Assembly (NCBI GenBank): GCA_016933275.1
Contig: JAFGBI010000225.1
Coordinates: 1-64,000, forward strand
DNA length: 64,000 nt
Source of the DNA: Polyangiaceae bacterium
GTDB lineage: Bacteria > Myxococcota_A > Polyangia > Polyangiales > Polyangiaceae
Reading direction: 5' to 3'
The translations under genes were made by a program, and so were the position numbers. Numbering within the stretch: the first letter of the stretch is position 1; each line of letters begins with the position of its first letter. This document shows, piece after piece, positions 1-12,500 of this stretch. The notes beneath the pieces are model-generated. The model worked only from the letters and a program-made list of their open reading frames with translations, was not told the DNA's origin and searched no databases.

Positions 1-590
1 CCACAGGTGTGGTTCTCCCCTGCCGACAGCGCCACGAACTCCCCGCCCGGCGGCTGCGTTCGCCCGTTCGCCTCCGCGCCCCAGCAGGCCACCGTCCCGT
101 CCGTCCGCAGCCCGCAGTAGTGCGAGGCCCCCGCCGCCAGCCCCACGAACCCACCTGCCCCCGGCAGGTTCGCGTACTCCACGGCCTCGCCCCAACACGC
201 CACCGTCCCCTCCACCGACAGCGCGCAGGTGCTGTCCGCCGCCGCCGCCACCGCCACGTACTGCCCTGCCGGCGCAGCCTGACGATCGCCGCTGGTGTCA
301 CCCCAGCACTGCACCCCCTGCGTGTCCGCCCGCACCAGGCACGCATGGTACGCGCCCACGGCCACGTCCGTCGCCGCCACCACCGGCTCCGCCGTCGTCA
401 GACCGCCATAGGTGTACCCCCAGCAATCCACGTACCCCGCCGCGTCCCGCACGCACCCCGTCCGATACCTCAGCGCCAGCTGCTGGTACGACCCCGCCGC
501 CGGCACCCCGCTCACCAGCGAGCTGTAGTCACTACCCCAGCAGCTCACCGTTCCGTCCGCACCCAGCGCGCAGGTCGCTGCCTCCCCGGC
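1..590 (-). other. RCC1-like repeats at the visible C-terminal end of the giant protein
   Basis: At least four units of roughly 40-50 residues read G-x-Y-x-x-V-A-x-G-x-x-x-x-C-A/G-L-x-x-D-G-T-V-x-C-W-G. Examples are ATCALGADGTVSCWG, STCALSVEGTVACWG and HYCGLRTDGTVACWG. Each has a cysteine pair, as in bacterial exported RCC1-like repeats that form propellers. The last unit is cut by the window edge, so the propeller is incomplete here. Confidence 0.9.
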
Positions 591-3500
591 CGCCACCGTG
601 ACCACGCACCCACCGCCGTCGCAAGGACCCGTGATGGTCCGACAGGTGACGGTGACGTCGGTGACGTCCGCGAACGGCATGGTGCCGGTGCCGTTGTGCA
701 CCGTGCAGCTCCGGAGCGGCGGCTGCAGGGCCACGGTCACCGCGTAGGGCTGGCCCGGGAAACGCGGCCAGGGGAGGTCGAAGGCTCCGTTCGCGAACCC
801 GGCGCGCTGCCCGTCGAGGGCGAGCACCACCTGGTGGTCCGGGAACCCGTCGCCGTTGTCGTCCGGCGCCCCGAGGTCGTCGAGGCCGCTGACGACGCCA
901 CGGATGACGTAGGCGGTGGCGGGCAGGCAGGCCACCTCGATGCTGGTCACGTCGGTGCCCGGGAAGGTGCCGCTGCCGCCGTTGACCGTGCACACGAACT
1001 CCGGCGGCTGGCTCGTGACCTCCACCGTGTAGCTTTCGCCCGTACCGAACAGGGTCGAAAACTGGAAGGGAATGGCCTCGGAAGCGGTGGCAAGCTCGAG
1101 GGTCTCGGTCCCGTTCAACCTCAGCCCAATCGTGCCGGAGAGGCCGGTCACGGTGCCGCCGACTCGACCGAATCCCGTCTCGACCTCGCAGTCGGCGCCG
1201 CAGCCGTCGCCCGGAGCCGTGTTCCCGTCGTCGCAGGCCTCGACGTCGTCGCGGACGCCGTCGCCGCAGGCTTCCACCGCGAGGTGGATCGTGGCCGTCC
1301 GGGTGCCCAGGGTGACGGTCAGCTCCGCCATGCCGCCGCCCTCGACCAGGTAGAACCCGTCGCCCTCTGCGCTCGCCACCGTCTCGTCGCTGGTCGCGTA
1401 CGCGGTACCGAAGCGCTCTTCGGTCGCGTCGACCTCGAAGGTCCGTCCGGCGGCGGTGAGGGTGGCAGTGACCGTGAGCTCGATGATGGGCGGGGCCGCG
1501 GGCTCGTAGCGCGTCGTGAGCTCGGCGGGGGTCACGGCGAGGGCCGTGGTGTATGGTCCGAGGTCCGCCCCCGTGCCCGCGTTCGGATCGCTGGCGATGG
1601 CGATCTCGAGCCCGTCGCCGAGGCCGTCGTCGTCGCTGTCCGCGTCGAGCGGCGCGGTCCCGTGGATCAGCAGCTCGGCGCCGTCGAGGAGGCCGTCGCC
1701 GTCCGTGTCGGCATGGTCGAGGCGGGTGCCGGCCGCGAGCTCGGCGGCGATCCCGAGGCCGTCTTCGTCGTCGTCCTCCTCACCGTCCGCGATGCCGTCG
1801 CCGTCCGTGTCCGCGAGGGTCGGATCCAAGGCCAGCTCGACCTCCACTCCGTTCGCCAGGGCGTCGCCGTCATAGTCCGTGACCGCGTGGAGCGCGCGAG
1901 TGGTGATGGTGTTGGCCACGCGCAGCGGTGCCCCGGCGTACTGCCCCGCGAGCGCGAGCACGACGAGCTCCCCGTCCGCGAGCCCCGAGCTCGAGAAGGC
2001 CGGCGCGGTGAAGGTACCGCTGCCCCAGGCGAAGGGCACGGCGAGGCCGCCGACGGTCGCGGTCCCGGACGTGATGCCGTTCGGGTACACGCCGGAGCCC
2101 ACGGTGAGGGCCACGGTGGTGGCGTGCCCCTCGACCGCGTAGGCGCGGGCCTGCGCGGGGATGGCCACCTGCGGGCCGCAGACCTCCAGGGACTGATCGA
2201 GCACCTCGTCCTCGGCGGCCACGCCCGTGAGCCCGGAGCTCGCGGTGGACAGCGCATAGCAGCGGCCGAGCACGACCCCGCCCGTCGGGCTCCATTCCAC
2301 CCGGTCGTCCGCCACCACGAAGGCACCCGGGACCGCCGCGCTCTCGAAGCTGACCGCGAAGGGCTCGCCGCCGGCGGTGAGCGCCACGGGCTCGGTGTAG
2401 GTCGCGACCAGCGGCGGATGGACGTCGTCGTGGGCGGTCGCGAAGGCCACGGCCGAGATCGCGGGCGGGAGCTTCGCGAACGCGAGCGGCAGGACCGGCG
2501 AGGCATCGAAATCCGCCGGCGTCACGGCCACCGACGCGACCTCGACCGCGATCGACTCCACCACCGCGTCGGTGACCGGGAACGCCACCGCTCCCGACGG
2601 CAGCGCGAGGAAACGACGTTGCTGGCCATCGCTGGTCGCCGAGCCCGAGAGCCGTAGCTCGGCGGCGAACTGCGACACCGACCAGCCTGCCGAGCCTCGG
2701 GTGTGCGTCACCCGGTTGCCATGGGTGTCCACCACCTCGAGGCGCACGGTCGCGGTCTCGCCCACCTCGAGCCGGTCGGGCCAGCCGAGCGGCTCGCTCG
2801 TGCTCTCTACGATGGTCCATTCGATGGTCGCCGCGTGCGCGCCGCGCACCACCACGGGCACCGAGGTCACCGGCTGCGGCGTCGTGGTCGCTAGCCCGTC
2901 GTGGTCGTAGCGAGCCACCACTCCGGTCGTGGCGAGGGTGAGGACGGCCGGGTAGGTCCCCGCCTGGGTGCTCGGCGTGGCTTCGATGGCGAGGCTGCCC
3001 TCCGGCAGGCGAACCCGCGCCTGCTCGCCGACCGCGCAGTCGCAGCCAGGATCGATCACGGGCTCGACCGTAATGGCGGCGTCGAGCACGAAGTGGAACG
3101 TCGGATCGTCGACCCGGATCGTCAGCACCTCGTCCGAGCTGCCCGTAACGAGGTTGCCCGCCGAATCGAGAGCGGCCAGACCGAAGGTCACCGACTCGCC
3201 CGCGGCGATCGGCGGCAGGTGGGCGATGTCCACGTGGTGGAGCGTCCCCGCCCGCAGCACGAGCGGCCGGGTCGCGAGGATCGCGGGGAAGTCCACGAGC
3301 TTCGCCTCGAGCAGGTAGGTGCCCGCGGTCCTCGCGGTGGAGAAGGCGAGCGACGTGAACCCGCTCGCCGGCGTGGTGGTGCGACCCAGGCTGGCGTTGG
3401 TGACCCCGGGTCCGGTCACGATCCGCCAATCGACCCGTTGCGCCGGCACCGGTCGCCCGGCTGCGTCGAGGACCACCACCTGCATGGTCGCGGGGCTTCC

Positions 3501-6500
3501 CACGGCCGCCTCCGCCGGGTTGCCTCCCTCGAGTCCGGTGGCGTCGAACGCCACCAGGTTCGGCGTCTGGGTCAACGCGATGGTGCGGGTTGCGCTGGCT
3601 GAGGACTGGCCGAGCGCGTCGGTGAGCCGCACGAAGTAGCGGAAGGTCTCGACGCCGGCATCCGCCGCCGGCATGGTCAAGACCTGCTTGACGATGGCCG
3701 CCCCGGGGACCGTCGTGAGCTCCCGCGGCGTGGCCGTGCTGACGTCGACTAGCGCGATGGAGAGCCCCGCGGCCCCGCCGTCGTCGGCCGCCGCGAGGCT
3801 GCCCAGGGTCACGGTCACCGGCGCCCCGTAGAAGGCGCTGGTCGCCGCGGTCACCGAGACGACCCCGGCGTCCGGCGACAGGTCGGGGACCACGGTCACG
3901 GTGTCCGCGGAGCTCGCGGTCTGCCCGCTCGAGTCGGTGACCCGCACCGTGACCACCTCGGTCGTGGCCTCGGCGAGCCGGTCGCGCTGATCCACGATGG
4001 TGAACCCCTCGCTCGCCAAGGCGGCCGTGGGCTCGATCGCAGTCTCGTGGAGCTGGTCACCCCAGAACACCTCGACCAGGGACAGGCCCGCGTCGTCGTG
4101 GGCGTCCACGGTGATCGTGAAGGTGCCGAGCTCGCGCACCACGGTCGGCGCCGCCACCGCGTCGATCACGGGCGGGGTGTCGGCCTGCGCGGTCACCGTG
4201 AAGAGCGCCGGCGCGGCTAGCTCGTTGCCCGCGCGATCGCGCGCGGTCACCGAGTAATCGACGGTGACCCCCGCGGTGAGCCCCGTCTCCTCGTACCGGA
4301 GCGAACCGTTCGCGAGGAGCACCGCGACGGCTTGCCCGTTCCTCCAGAGCACGGCCTCGGCGACGCCGCTGCCGCTGTCGGTCACCTCGGCGATGATGGC
4401 GAAGGGAACGGAGGCGATCGGCTGCCCGGCGTAGCCACCCTCGAGCCGGAACCCCACGGGCGCGGGTGGATCCGGGTCCTCGTCGAGCGCGACCTCGACC
4501 AGGGCCGAGGTGGCCACGTGGCCGTGGACGTCGAGGACCCGGGCCATGAACCAGCGCTGCCCGGCGCCGCCCATGGTCGGGGTGAACACGTACTCGGGAC
4601 CATCGTGGCTACCGATGACCCGACAGGACGGCGCGCCGCCGGTCCCGCATTCGTAAAACTCCACCTGCTCGACCGGGAGCGCGCTGGTCACCTGCGCGCT
4701 GAGCCGCGTGGGCTCGCCGGTCCACCCTCCGCTCGCCGCGAGCGTCACGCCGAGCGTGGTGTTCTCGGGGATCTGGCCGCTCAGGGTCACGCGGCGCGGC
4801 AGGGAGGTCACCACCCCACCCCACACGGACTCCGCCTCCGCCGTCACGACAAAGGGCACGCCGCTCGGCAGGGAGCCGGGGATGCGCGGGGCAACGTCGA
4901 GCGGCGCCCCGTGCAGGGAGGCGATCGTCTGGTCCCCGATCCGGTACCGGATGGCGTTGATCCCGTTCGCGTCGACCGGTCGCGCCGCGAGCACGCCACC
5001 CACCGCCTGGATGTCGCCCGGCATGGGGCCGTAGAGGGCCGCCGAGATACCGAGCAGCGACCGTGGCAACGAGTAGAGCGCAGCGCCGTACTCGGCTTGG
5101 CCGACCAGCAGCCGATCCCCGTCGACCGCGAGGGCAGCGACCGGACGATCCGCTTCGAGCAGGAGCTCGGCCGTGGTCCAGGGACCGGACAGGGGCAGGC
5201 GATGGACCGCCGCGTCCACGCCGATCCAGAGGCTGCCGCTCCCGACCGCGAGCGCGGAGACGACGCCGGGCGCGAAGCTCACCTCGCTCGTCGCCCCCGA
5301 GCCGAGCTCGCGCCGAACGACCGCGCTCCCGGTCGCGCTGAAGAGGTGATCCCCGTCGCTCACCACGGTGCGGAGCGCCTCGGTGGCGTCCGTGAGAAGG
5401 GTGGTGATCCGGGCCCCGCCCGTCGCGGCGATGGGCAGCGCCGGCACCGCCACCTCGACCACGCTCCGATCGGCCAGGCTCGCGAGGAGGGTCTTGCCCG
5501 CGCTCGACAGACCCACGATATTGACGCCTGCGCTCACGGTGAGGGTCGAGGTCCCGGTGCCGTTCGCAGCGGCCAGGGTCAACCGATCGCCGAGCGACCC
5601 CGCCACGTAGTCGTCGTTGGCAGCGAGGTGGTCGAACGCCGTGCCCGAGAGCACGGGCTGGTACGAGCCACCGTACCAGGATCGGGCGAGCACCCGTTGT
5701 TGTTCGGGCTGCAGGAGGTAGAGCCGGCTCGCCGCGGCCACGGCCCGCGTCGCCGCCGTGTAGGGCGCCGGATATCCCTCGGTCTCCCATGCGCCAGCGC
5801 TCGGGCGCATGAGGAGGATCGCACCGTAGTCCTCACCCGCCGCCACCAGCTCCCCACGCGCGGCCGCGACGTCCCGAACCATGCCGAGCGACCCGGTCGC
5901 GTGGCGGAGCTCGACGGCACCCTCGGGACGCGTGAGCTCCAGCACGAGCCCCGAGTCGCCGCCGAGCCACAGCCGGCCCTGAGCGAGGATGGCCCGCCGC
6001 ATGTCGCCGGCGGGGATGGGCAGGCGCCCGATGACCTCCGGCCGGAAGGGGCTCGCGACGTCGATGACCGTCGCCTTCCCGCGCGGGTCGAGCGCCAGCA
6101 GCTCCCCCTGCAGGGGGATCAGCCGGTCGGCGGTGATCCCGAGCGCGAAGCGCTGCGGCGTCGCCTCGCCCTGCACGACCAGGAGCCCGCCGCTCTCCTC
6201 GACCAGGAACAAGAGGTCCTGCCACTGCGCGAGCGCCGTGAACGCGCCGGGGATGGACTTGATAGCGGAGAAGCTCGAGGACAGGAGGGACACTCCGGTG
6301 CTGGTCAGGACGGCGAACCCGCCCGACCGCGCCTTGACATCGCGCACGACGCCCGACAGCACGGGGTTCTGGACGACGGCAAGGGTGTTGCCGGAGAGCG
6401 TACAGCCGACGAGCACGCCGGCCCGCTCGAAGAGGAGGCGCTCACCCGAGACCACCAGCCGGGTGATCGCGCCCGTCATCGGCAGGTACCCGAGCCGGCG

Positions 6501-9500
6501 GAAGCCGTCCTCGGGCGCGAGCAGCTCGATCCCCGAATCGCGGAGCGACACGAGGAGGCGACCGTCGCTGAGCTCGAGCGCGTCGACCGTGCCCTCGGTC
6601 CGGTGTCGCGGGGTCGCCCCCGCGACCTCCGTCACGCCGTAGAGCTCGCGGCCGGCGGCGAACCAGGCCTCGCCGACGTCGGGGACGGCCACGGTGAACG
6701 GCCGCGTGATCCCCGCCGACGCGAGCCCGAGCGGCGGTAGCACCTCCATCTCGGCAGCGCTCGAGCGCAGGTTGCCCAGACCGTCTTCGAACGCGGCTTC
6801 GGCGCGCACCCTGCCCGTGGTGGCGGGAACGACGAAGCGGACCTCGGCCGTGCCCGACGCGAGCACGGTCCCGTCGTCGGCGCGCAGGGTGAGCGCCGAA
6901 GAGACCGCGCCCGGATCGGCGTTGGCGATGGCGACCGTGAGCTCGGAGCCGCTCATCGCCCGCGGCGGGAGCCCGTCGAGCAGCGGCGTGGCGAGGGCGT
7001 GCTGCGGCACGATCCGGAGCGAAGCGGTGGACTCGAGGTAGTGGTAGGCAGGACCGTAGTACGCACGGGCCACCAGCTCGTAGGCGTCCCACGCGTCCGC
7101 GAGCGGTGCGTCGAGGCCGAGCCGCGGCTGGAGGGCGTCGACCAGCCGTCGCTCGACGAGGTTCCCCTCCGCGTCGAGCAGACGGACCTCGGAGAAGGCG
7201 TACGCCTCCTGCCCGTGCACCGCCGGGGCCAGGAGCTCCACTGCGATGGAATCGCCCTCCACGAACTCGCCGTTGTGGGCGGGGGTCAGGATGCGAAGGG
7301 CGGTCCCCCCCGGATTGTCCACCAAGGCCAGCTCTTGCGCCGCGATGGGGACGCCGTCGAGCTCGACCGCGAGCGGTGCGGGCGCCGTGGCCGGCACCTC
7401 GAGCCACTGGAACGCGAGGGGCGAAGCGCCGAGCGGGAGCGCGTGCTCGGCGCCCAGGAAGGTCACGGAGCCGGCGGCGACCTGCGAGCCAGCCGACAGC
7501 GCGAGCCGCAGGGGCGCGAAGGCTCCGACCGTGAGACCCTCGGTCGGCGACGGGAAGAGCCCGCTCACGGCCGGGTCGGTCGCCGCCGCGGGCGTGAGCA
7601 GGTCTTCGGTCGTGGTGCCGCTGCGATCGGTCCGCACCACGCGCAGCGCTCCGGGACCGAGCGCCGCTCGCGGCACGAACCTGGCGCGCCCCGCCGCAGC
7701 GACCGGCTGGGCCGGGAGCAGCCGGCCTTCGCTGTCGAACACCGCCCAGGTTTCGCCACCGAGGGTCGCTCCCTCGGTCGTGGAGAGGATGACCCCGGCC
7801 GGAACCTCCGCGAGCTCGACGCCGGACACCGGAGCCACGGCCACCGCGCTGGTCGGTTGCCGCAGGATGGTTCCCTCGTGCTCGCCGTGGTCGGCGCCGC
7901 GCTCGAACAGGGCCCCTCCCACCAAGACGCGGGCATCGCTCGTTGCGATCTGTGCCGCGACCAGCTCCTCGCCACGGAAGGCAAGCCACCGCCCCGGCTC
8001 GGCCTCGGTGGCCTCCGTGAGCAGCCAGAGCAGCTCCCCGTCCAGCACGGCGTCCAGGACAAGCGCGCCGACCTCGATGGTGCCGTCGGCCACCAGCGAG
8101 CCGTCACCGCCCACCACGTAGCAGTCCACGGCACCGTCGCCGAACGTGACGAGCCGGCCGCCGTCGGCCACCAGCGCGGGCGCGGGCTCGATCGCGGCGT
8201 CGAGGACCGCTTCGAGCGCGAGGTGCGCGCTGCCGCCGACGCGGTACCCGTAGAGGCCGCCCGTCTCGGTCATGAGGTAGAGCCGATCCCCGTCCACCGC
8301 CGTGGCAACGATCCCGTCGCTCGGCGAGACCCCGACCACGGGCACCACCTCGTCGCCGACCAGGAGCACGGCATCGACCAGATCACCGTGGCGCAGGAAG
8401 ACGGTGTCTCCACTGGCGCCGACCAGCTCGCCCGCCACGGGCAGCTCCGCGCCGGCGCCGAGCGCGCCGTCGACCAGCGGCCAATGGCGGATGGCGCGCA
8501 TGCCGCCGGTCGTGACCTGCCCCAGCACCCCGAAGCCCGTGGCCACGAGCCGCGACAGGGTGCCGCGCGGGCCGGCTTCGATGGCGCCCGCGGCGGTCCG
8601 GAGCTCCCAGCCGCCACCGGCCAGGTTCACCGCGAAGACCACGCCGTCCCCGAGGCCTGGCACCACGACGAGCTCCCCCACCCGCCGATCGGGGCTGCCG
8701 GCGTCGAACCAGGTCGTCGCGGCACCGGACAGGTACGGGAGCTTGGTGACCCGGTGCTCGTTCGCAGCCTCGTTCCCGGAGCGGTCGCGCAGGGTGGCGA
8801 CGACGGCGACCTCCGCTCCCGAGGCCCCCAGGGTGAAGGGCCGGGCCGCCGCCCCGACCACGACCACCTGCCCGGCAGCGCCGGCCGGATCCTCGACCGC
8901 GGCGACCGAGGCGTTGGAGAAGTCGACCATCGCCGGCGGCGGGCGCGCGGCGACCCAGAGCTCCGTCCCGCCGAGGACGTGGGCGGGCGGCGTGACGTCG
9001 AGCACCATGTGCTCGGCGACCAGGTCGTCGTTCGCGACGGCGATGCGGCGGAGGGCCTCGACGCCGGACTCCGGCTCCGTCAGCCGCAGCACCACGATGA
9101 GATCGTGGTCCACGGCGGGCAGGTCGAGCTCGACCAGACGCCGCTCCGGATCGGTGGCCGTGCGCGAGAGGGCGATGGGAGCCGGATTGCCGGGCGCCGT
9201 GCGATCGCCCCCGAGGTAGAGATGGAGGTTCGCGAGCTCCGCGTTCGCGATCCGCACCTCGACCGGGATCCGCTCCCGCTCGCGGAAGGCGGTGCCGTCC
9301 GCCGGGGATAGGATCTCGACGATCGGTGGTGGTTCGTCCGGCGGATACGGGTAGAGCGTCACCGATGCGTCGGCGGCGTTTCCGGTCGTGTCCGTGGCGC
9401 GCACCACGACGGTGACGGGATCCTCGCTCGTCGCCACGAGCTCGAACCGAGTCGGATCGGGGAGCGGATCCGGGAGCCACCCGCCGTCTACCGCGACCCG

Positions 9501-12500
9501 CACCGCTTCGACGCCGTTGTCGTCCCGCGCCCGGATCGTCAGCTCCGCGACCTCGCCGAGCGGGATGCCGCTCCCGTCCGGCGGCGACACGATGGCGACC
9601 GTCGGCGGCGTCTCGTCCGCGGCCAGCGGGTACGCATCGTCGCGGGTGACTCGGCCGCCCACGCCATAGTGGAGCGTCGTGTGGACCGGGATGGTCGCGC
9701 TGCCGAGCTCGGCGATCCGCGGGTTTGCCACGTTCCGCACCCGGATCTCGCGCGCGTCGGTCCCCACGTCGGTGAGCGCATTGACCGCGTAGGCGACGCC
9801 GCCCACCTCGACCACCGCCGTGGTGGCCAGATCGCGGTCGCGGCCCGTGACGAGGATGGACACGTCGCAGGTGGACCCCTCTTCGACGGGCGCTGGCGTG
9901 GTGACCACGGGCGAGAGCACCAGCTCCGGATCGGTGACCGAAGTCGAGAAGGTCCCCTCGACGGCGCTCCCCGCCTCGTCGGTCGCCCGCGCCCGGAGCG
10001 CGAAGCCCTTGGCGTCGAGGGGGACGGAAACACTGAAGAGGGCCTCGTTCCGGCGCTCGAGAGTGTGGATCGTGCCGAAGCTCGACCCCCCGTCGAACAA
10101 GGTCCGGTACCCGTAGGTCAAGGCGGTGGTGAGGTTGTCCACCGCGGAGAGCCGGAACCCGTAGCTCCGGCCGCGGGTGAGCAGCATCGACGCCTCCACC
10201 GGTGCCCCGTCGCTCGCCCGCACCAGCGTGAGCGAACGCGGGGCGAGGGTGTCGGGGGTGCGAAGCTCGGAGACGAACGTCGGCTCCTCTGCCGGGTTGC
10301 CGGTAGGATCGGCGATCCCCGAGAGGGTCACCCGGTAGATCCGGTTCGGGAGCAGTGGATCCCCGGAGCGCGGGCGGACCTCGAGGCCGTCCGCCAGCAG
10401 AGCGAGCTCGAAGTCGCTGGTGACGTCCGCGATGGGCAGGCCGCGGTAGTCGCGCACGTCCATCGTCATCGCGAAGCCCTCGACCAGGACCGGCTCCGAG
10501 TACCAGAGGCGGAGGGTCCCCAACGGACCGAGCCTCGTGCTGTCGATGAGCCTCGGCACCGTGTCGTCGACGCAGCGCAGCCAGGTCGGCGCGACGGCCT
10601 CTTCGGTGGTGGCCGTCTTGACCACCACCACCTGGTAGAGCTCACCCGGCAGACAGGCGGGCGAAACGAAGGAGAACCCGCCGCCCGCCGTGGCCACGGC
10701 GATCCGATTCCCCGCGTTCGGGTTCAGGCCGGCGCGGACCAGGTGGACGTCGAAGAAGCCTTCGAAGCCACGACCGGTCACCGCCACCCTGTCGCCGCCC
10801 CCGTCGCTCATGGCATCGGCGCCCTCGGGGTGGTTGGTCGCGAGCCCCGTGAGCGAGAGCGGCTCGCCGACCGCGAGCGCGGCGATGAGCTCCACCAGCT
10901 TACCGGATTCGTCGATGAAGATCGAGTAGGTCCCAGCCGCGAGTCCGGCGGTCGTGAAGGTGAGCTCGGTCCCCTCGGCGTTCACCGAGAACTCGGTGAG
11001 GGCGATCGCGTCGAGCGATACGGCAGTGGCTCGATCGAGGTTCGATCCCTGGACGGTCACCTCCGTGGCGACTCCGGCCACCGCGAAGGAGGGGGTGCTG
11101 CGGTGTGCCTCGAGGGGTGCCACCCCGAAGAGATCCGCGGTGCTCGCGAACCAGGGCACATCGAGCTCGAGCGCGCCGCCGTCCACGGTGACGGCGGGCG
11201 GAACATAGGGCATGACCCGATAGGTCTCGCCACCCTGTGCGAAGACGTCGCTGGCCGGCGTGAACACCAGCTCTTGACCCACGAATCGGGTTTGCCCCTC
11301 GATGCTCGCTCCGTCACCGTCGGTGACCTCGAGGGGCACCTGCCGCCAGGCCTCGCTGCTCCCCCCGACCCGCAGGGCGACCGGATGATCGGCGCCGGCG
11401 AGCCGCTCGGGCGAAAGCGAGATCGGGTTGTTCAGCGGGAGGCGCAGATTCCGATAGCCCCCGCCGTCCGTCCACTCGAGCAGAGCGCCGGCGAAGGCGA
11501 GCTCACCGGTGACCGTGGCGTCGATCTCGGCGACCGGACGCGTCACCGCCGCCCCACTCGCGGTCGGCGTGGTGCCGAGATCGTACAGGGAGATCCGCCC
11601 CGCCTGGCCATAGAGCGCCACCGCGAGCAGATCGCCGCCGAGCGCCGCGTCGGTCACCTCGCCCGGGGCAAGGCGCCCGAGGTCGTCGAGCATGCCCTCG
11701 GTCTCTACCCGCCCCGTGGCGGCGAGGAGGATGCCGTCGCTGCCGACCACCACCAGGCGCTGGGGGGCGGCGTGGAGTCGCCTCGCTCCGGCGACGCCAT
11801 GCACCACCGGCGCCGCCAGCCAGGATTCGTCGGGTCGCGAGGTGTGGCGGACGTCGAGCTCGTCCTCCCACAGCAGGAAGAGGCGATCATCGTCGATCGC
11901 GAAATCGATCACCCCCGCCGAATCCTCGACCAGCGTCCAGTCGGAGGCCATGACCTGGCCGACCCGGACGCCGTCGTCCCCGCGGGAGAAGAAGACATCA
12001 TCGGCGAGGGCCAGCCCTTCGTGGGGAGTCCCGGTGGGATTGGGGATCCAGTTGACCAGTGCGGGCGCGTAGACGTTGCTCAGGTCGAGGACCGGCAGCT
12101 CCCAGTTCGGCCCCACCGCCAGCACCCCGAAGCGGTCGGACAACGCGACGGCGTTCACCGTATCGAACGTGGCGATGCTCGACACCAGCGACGGGATCTC
12201 CGCATCCCGGGTGGTGTACAGGGTGAACCGAGACCCGCCGGCCACCGCGAGCAGGTCGCCCGCTCGTGACCGCATCGGGGCCGGCTCGAGCCTGCCGGTT
12301 GGGGTGAACACGACGACCAGTCGTTCATCGACCACCGAGGCGCTGGCGTTCGCGAGCTCGACCCGTAGGGTGCCGATCGTCTCGTCCGGCACCGGGAAGG
12401 CCAGGGTTCGCCCATCGACCACGGTGACGTTGGAGACGACGTCGCCGTTCACGCGCACGACGGTGCCCGGGTTGAGCCCGGTCCCCCGCACCCCGACGAG

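Noticed and set aside
4332-6740. An 802-codon plus-strand frame
   Set aside because: Same antisense register to the giant gene and the same biased composition. No start context or family.
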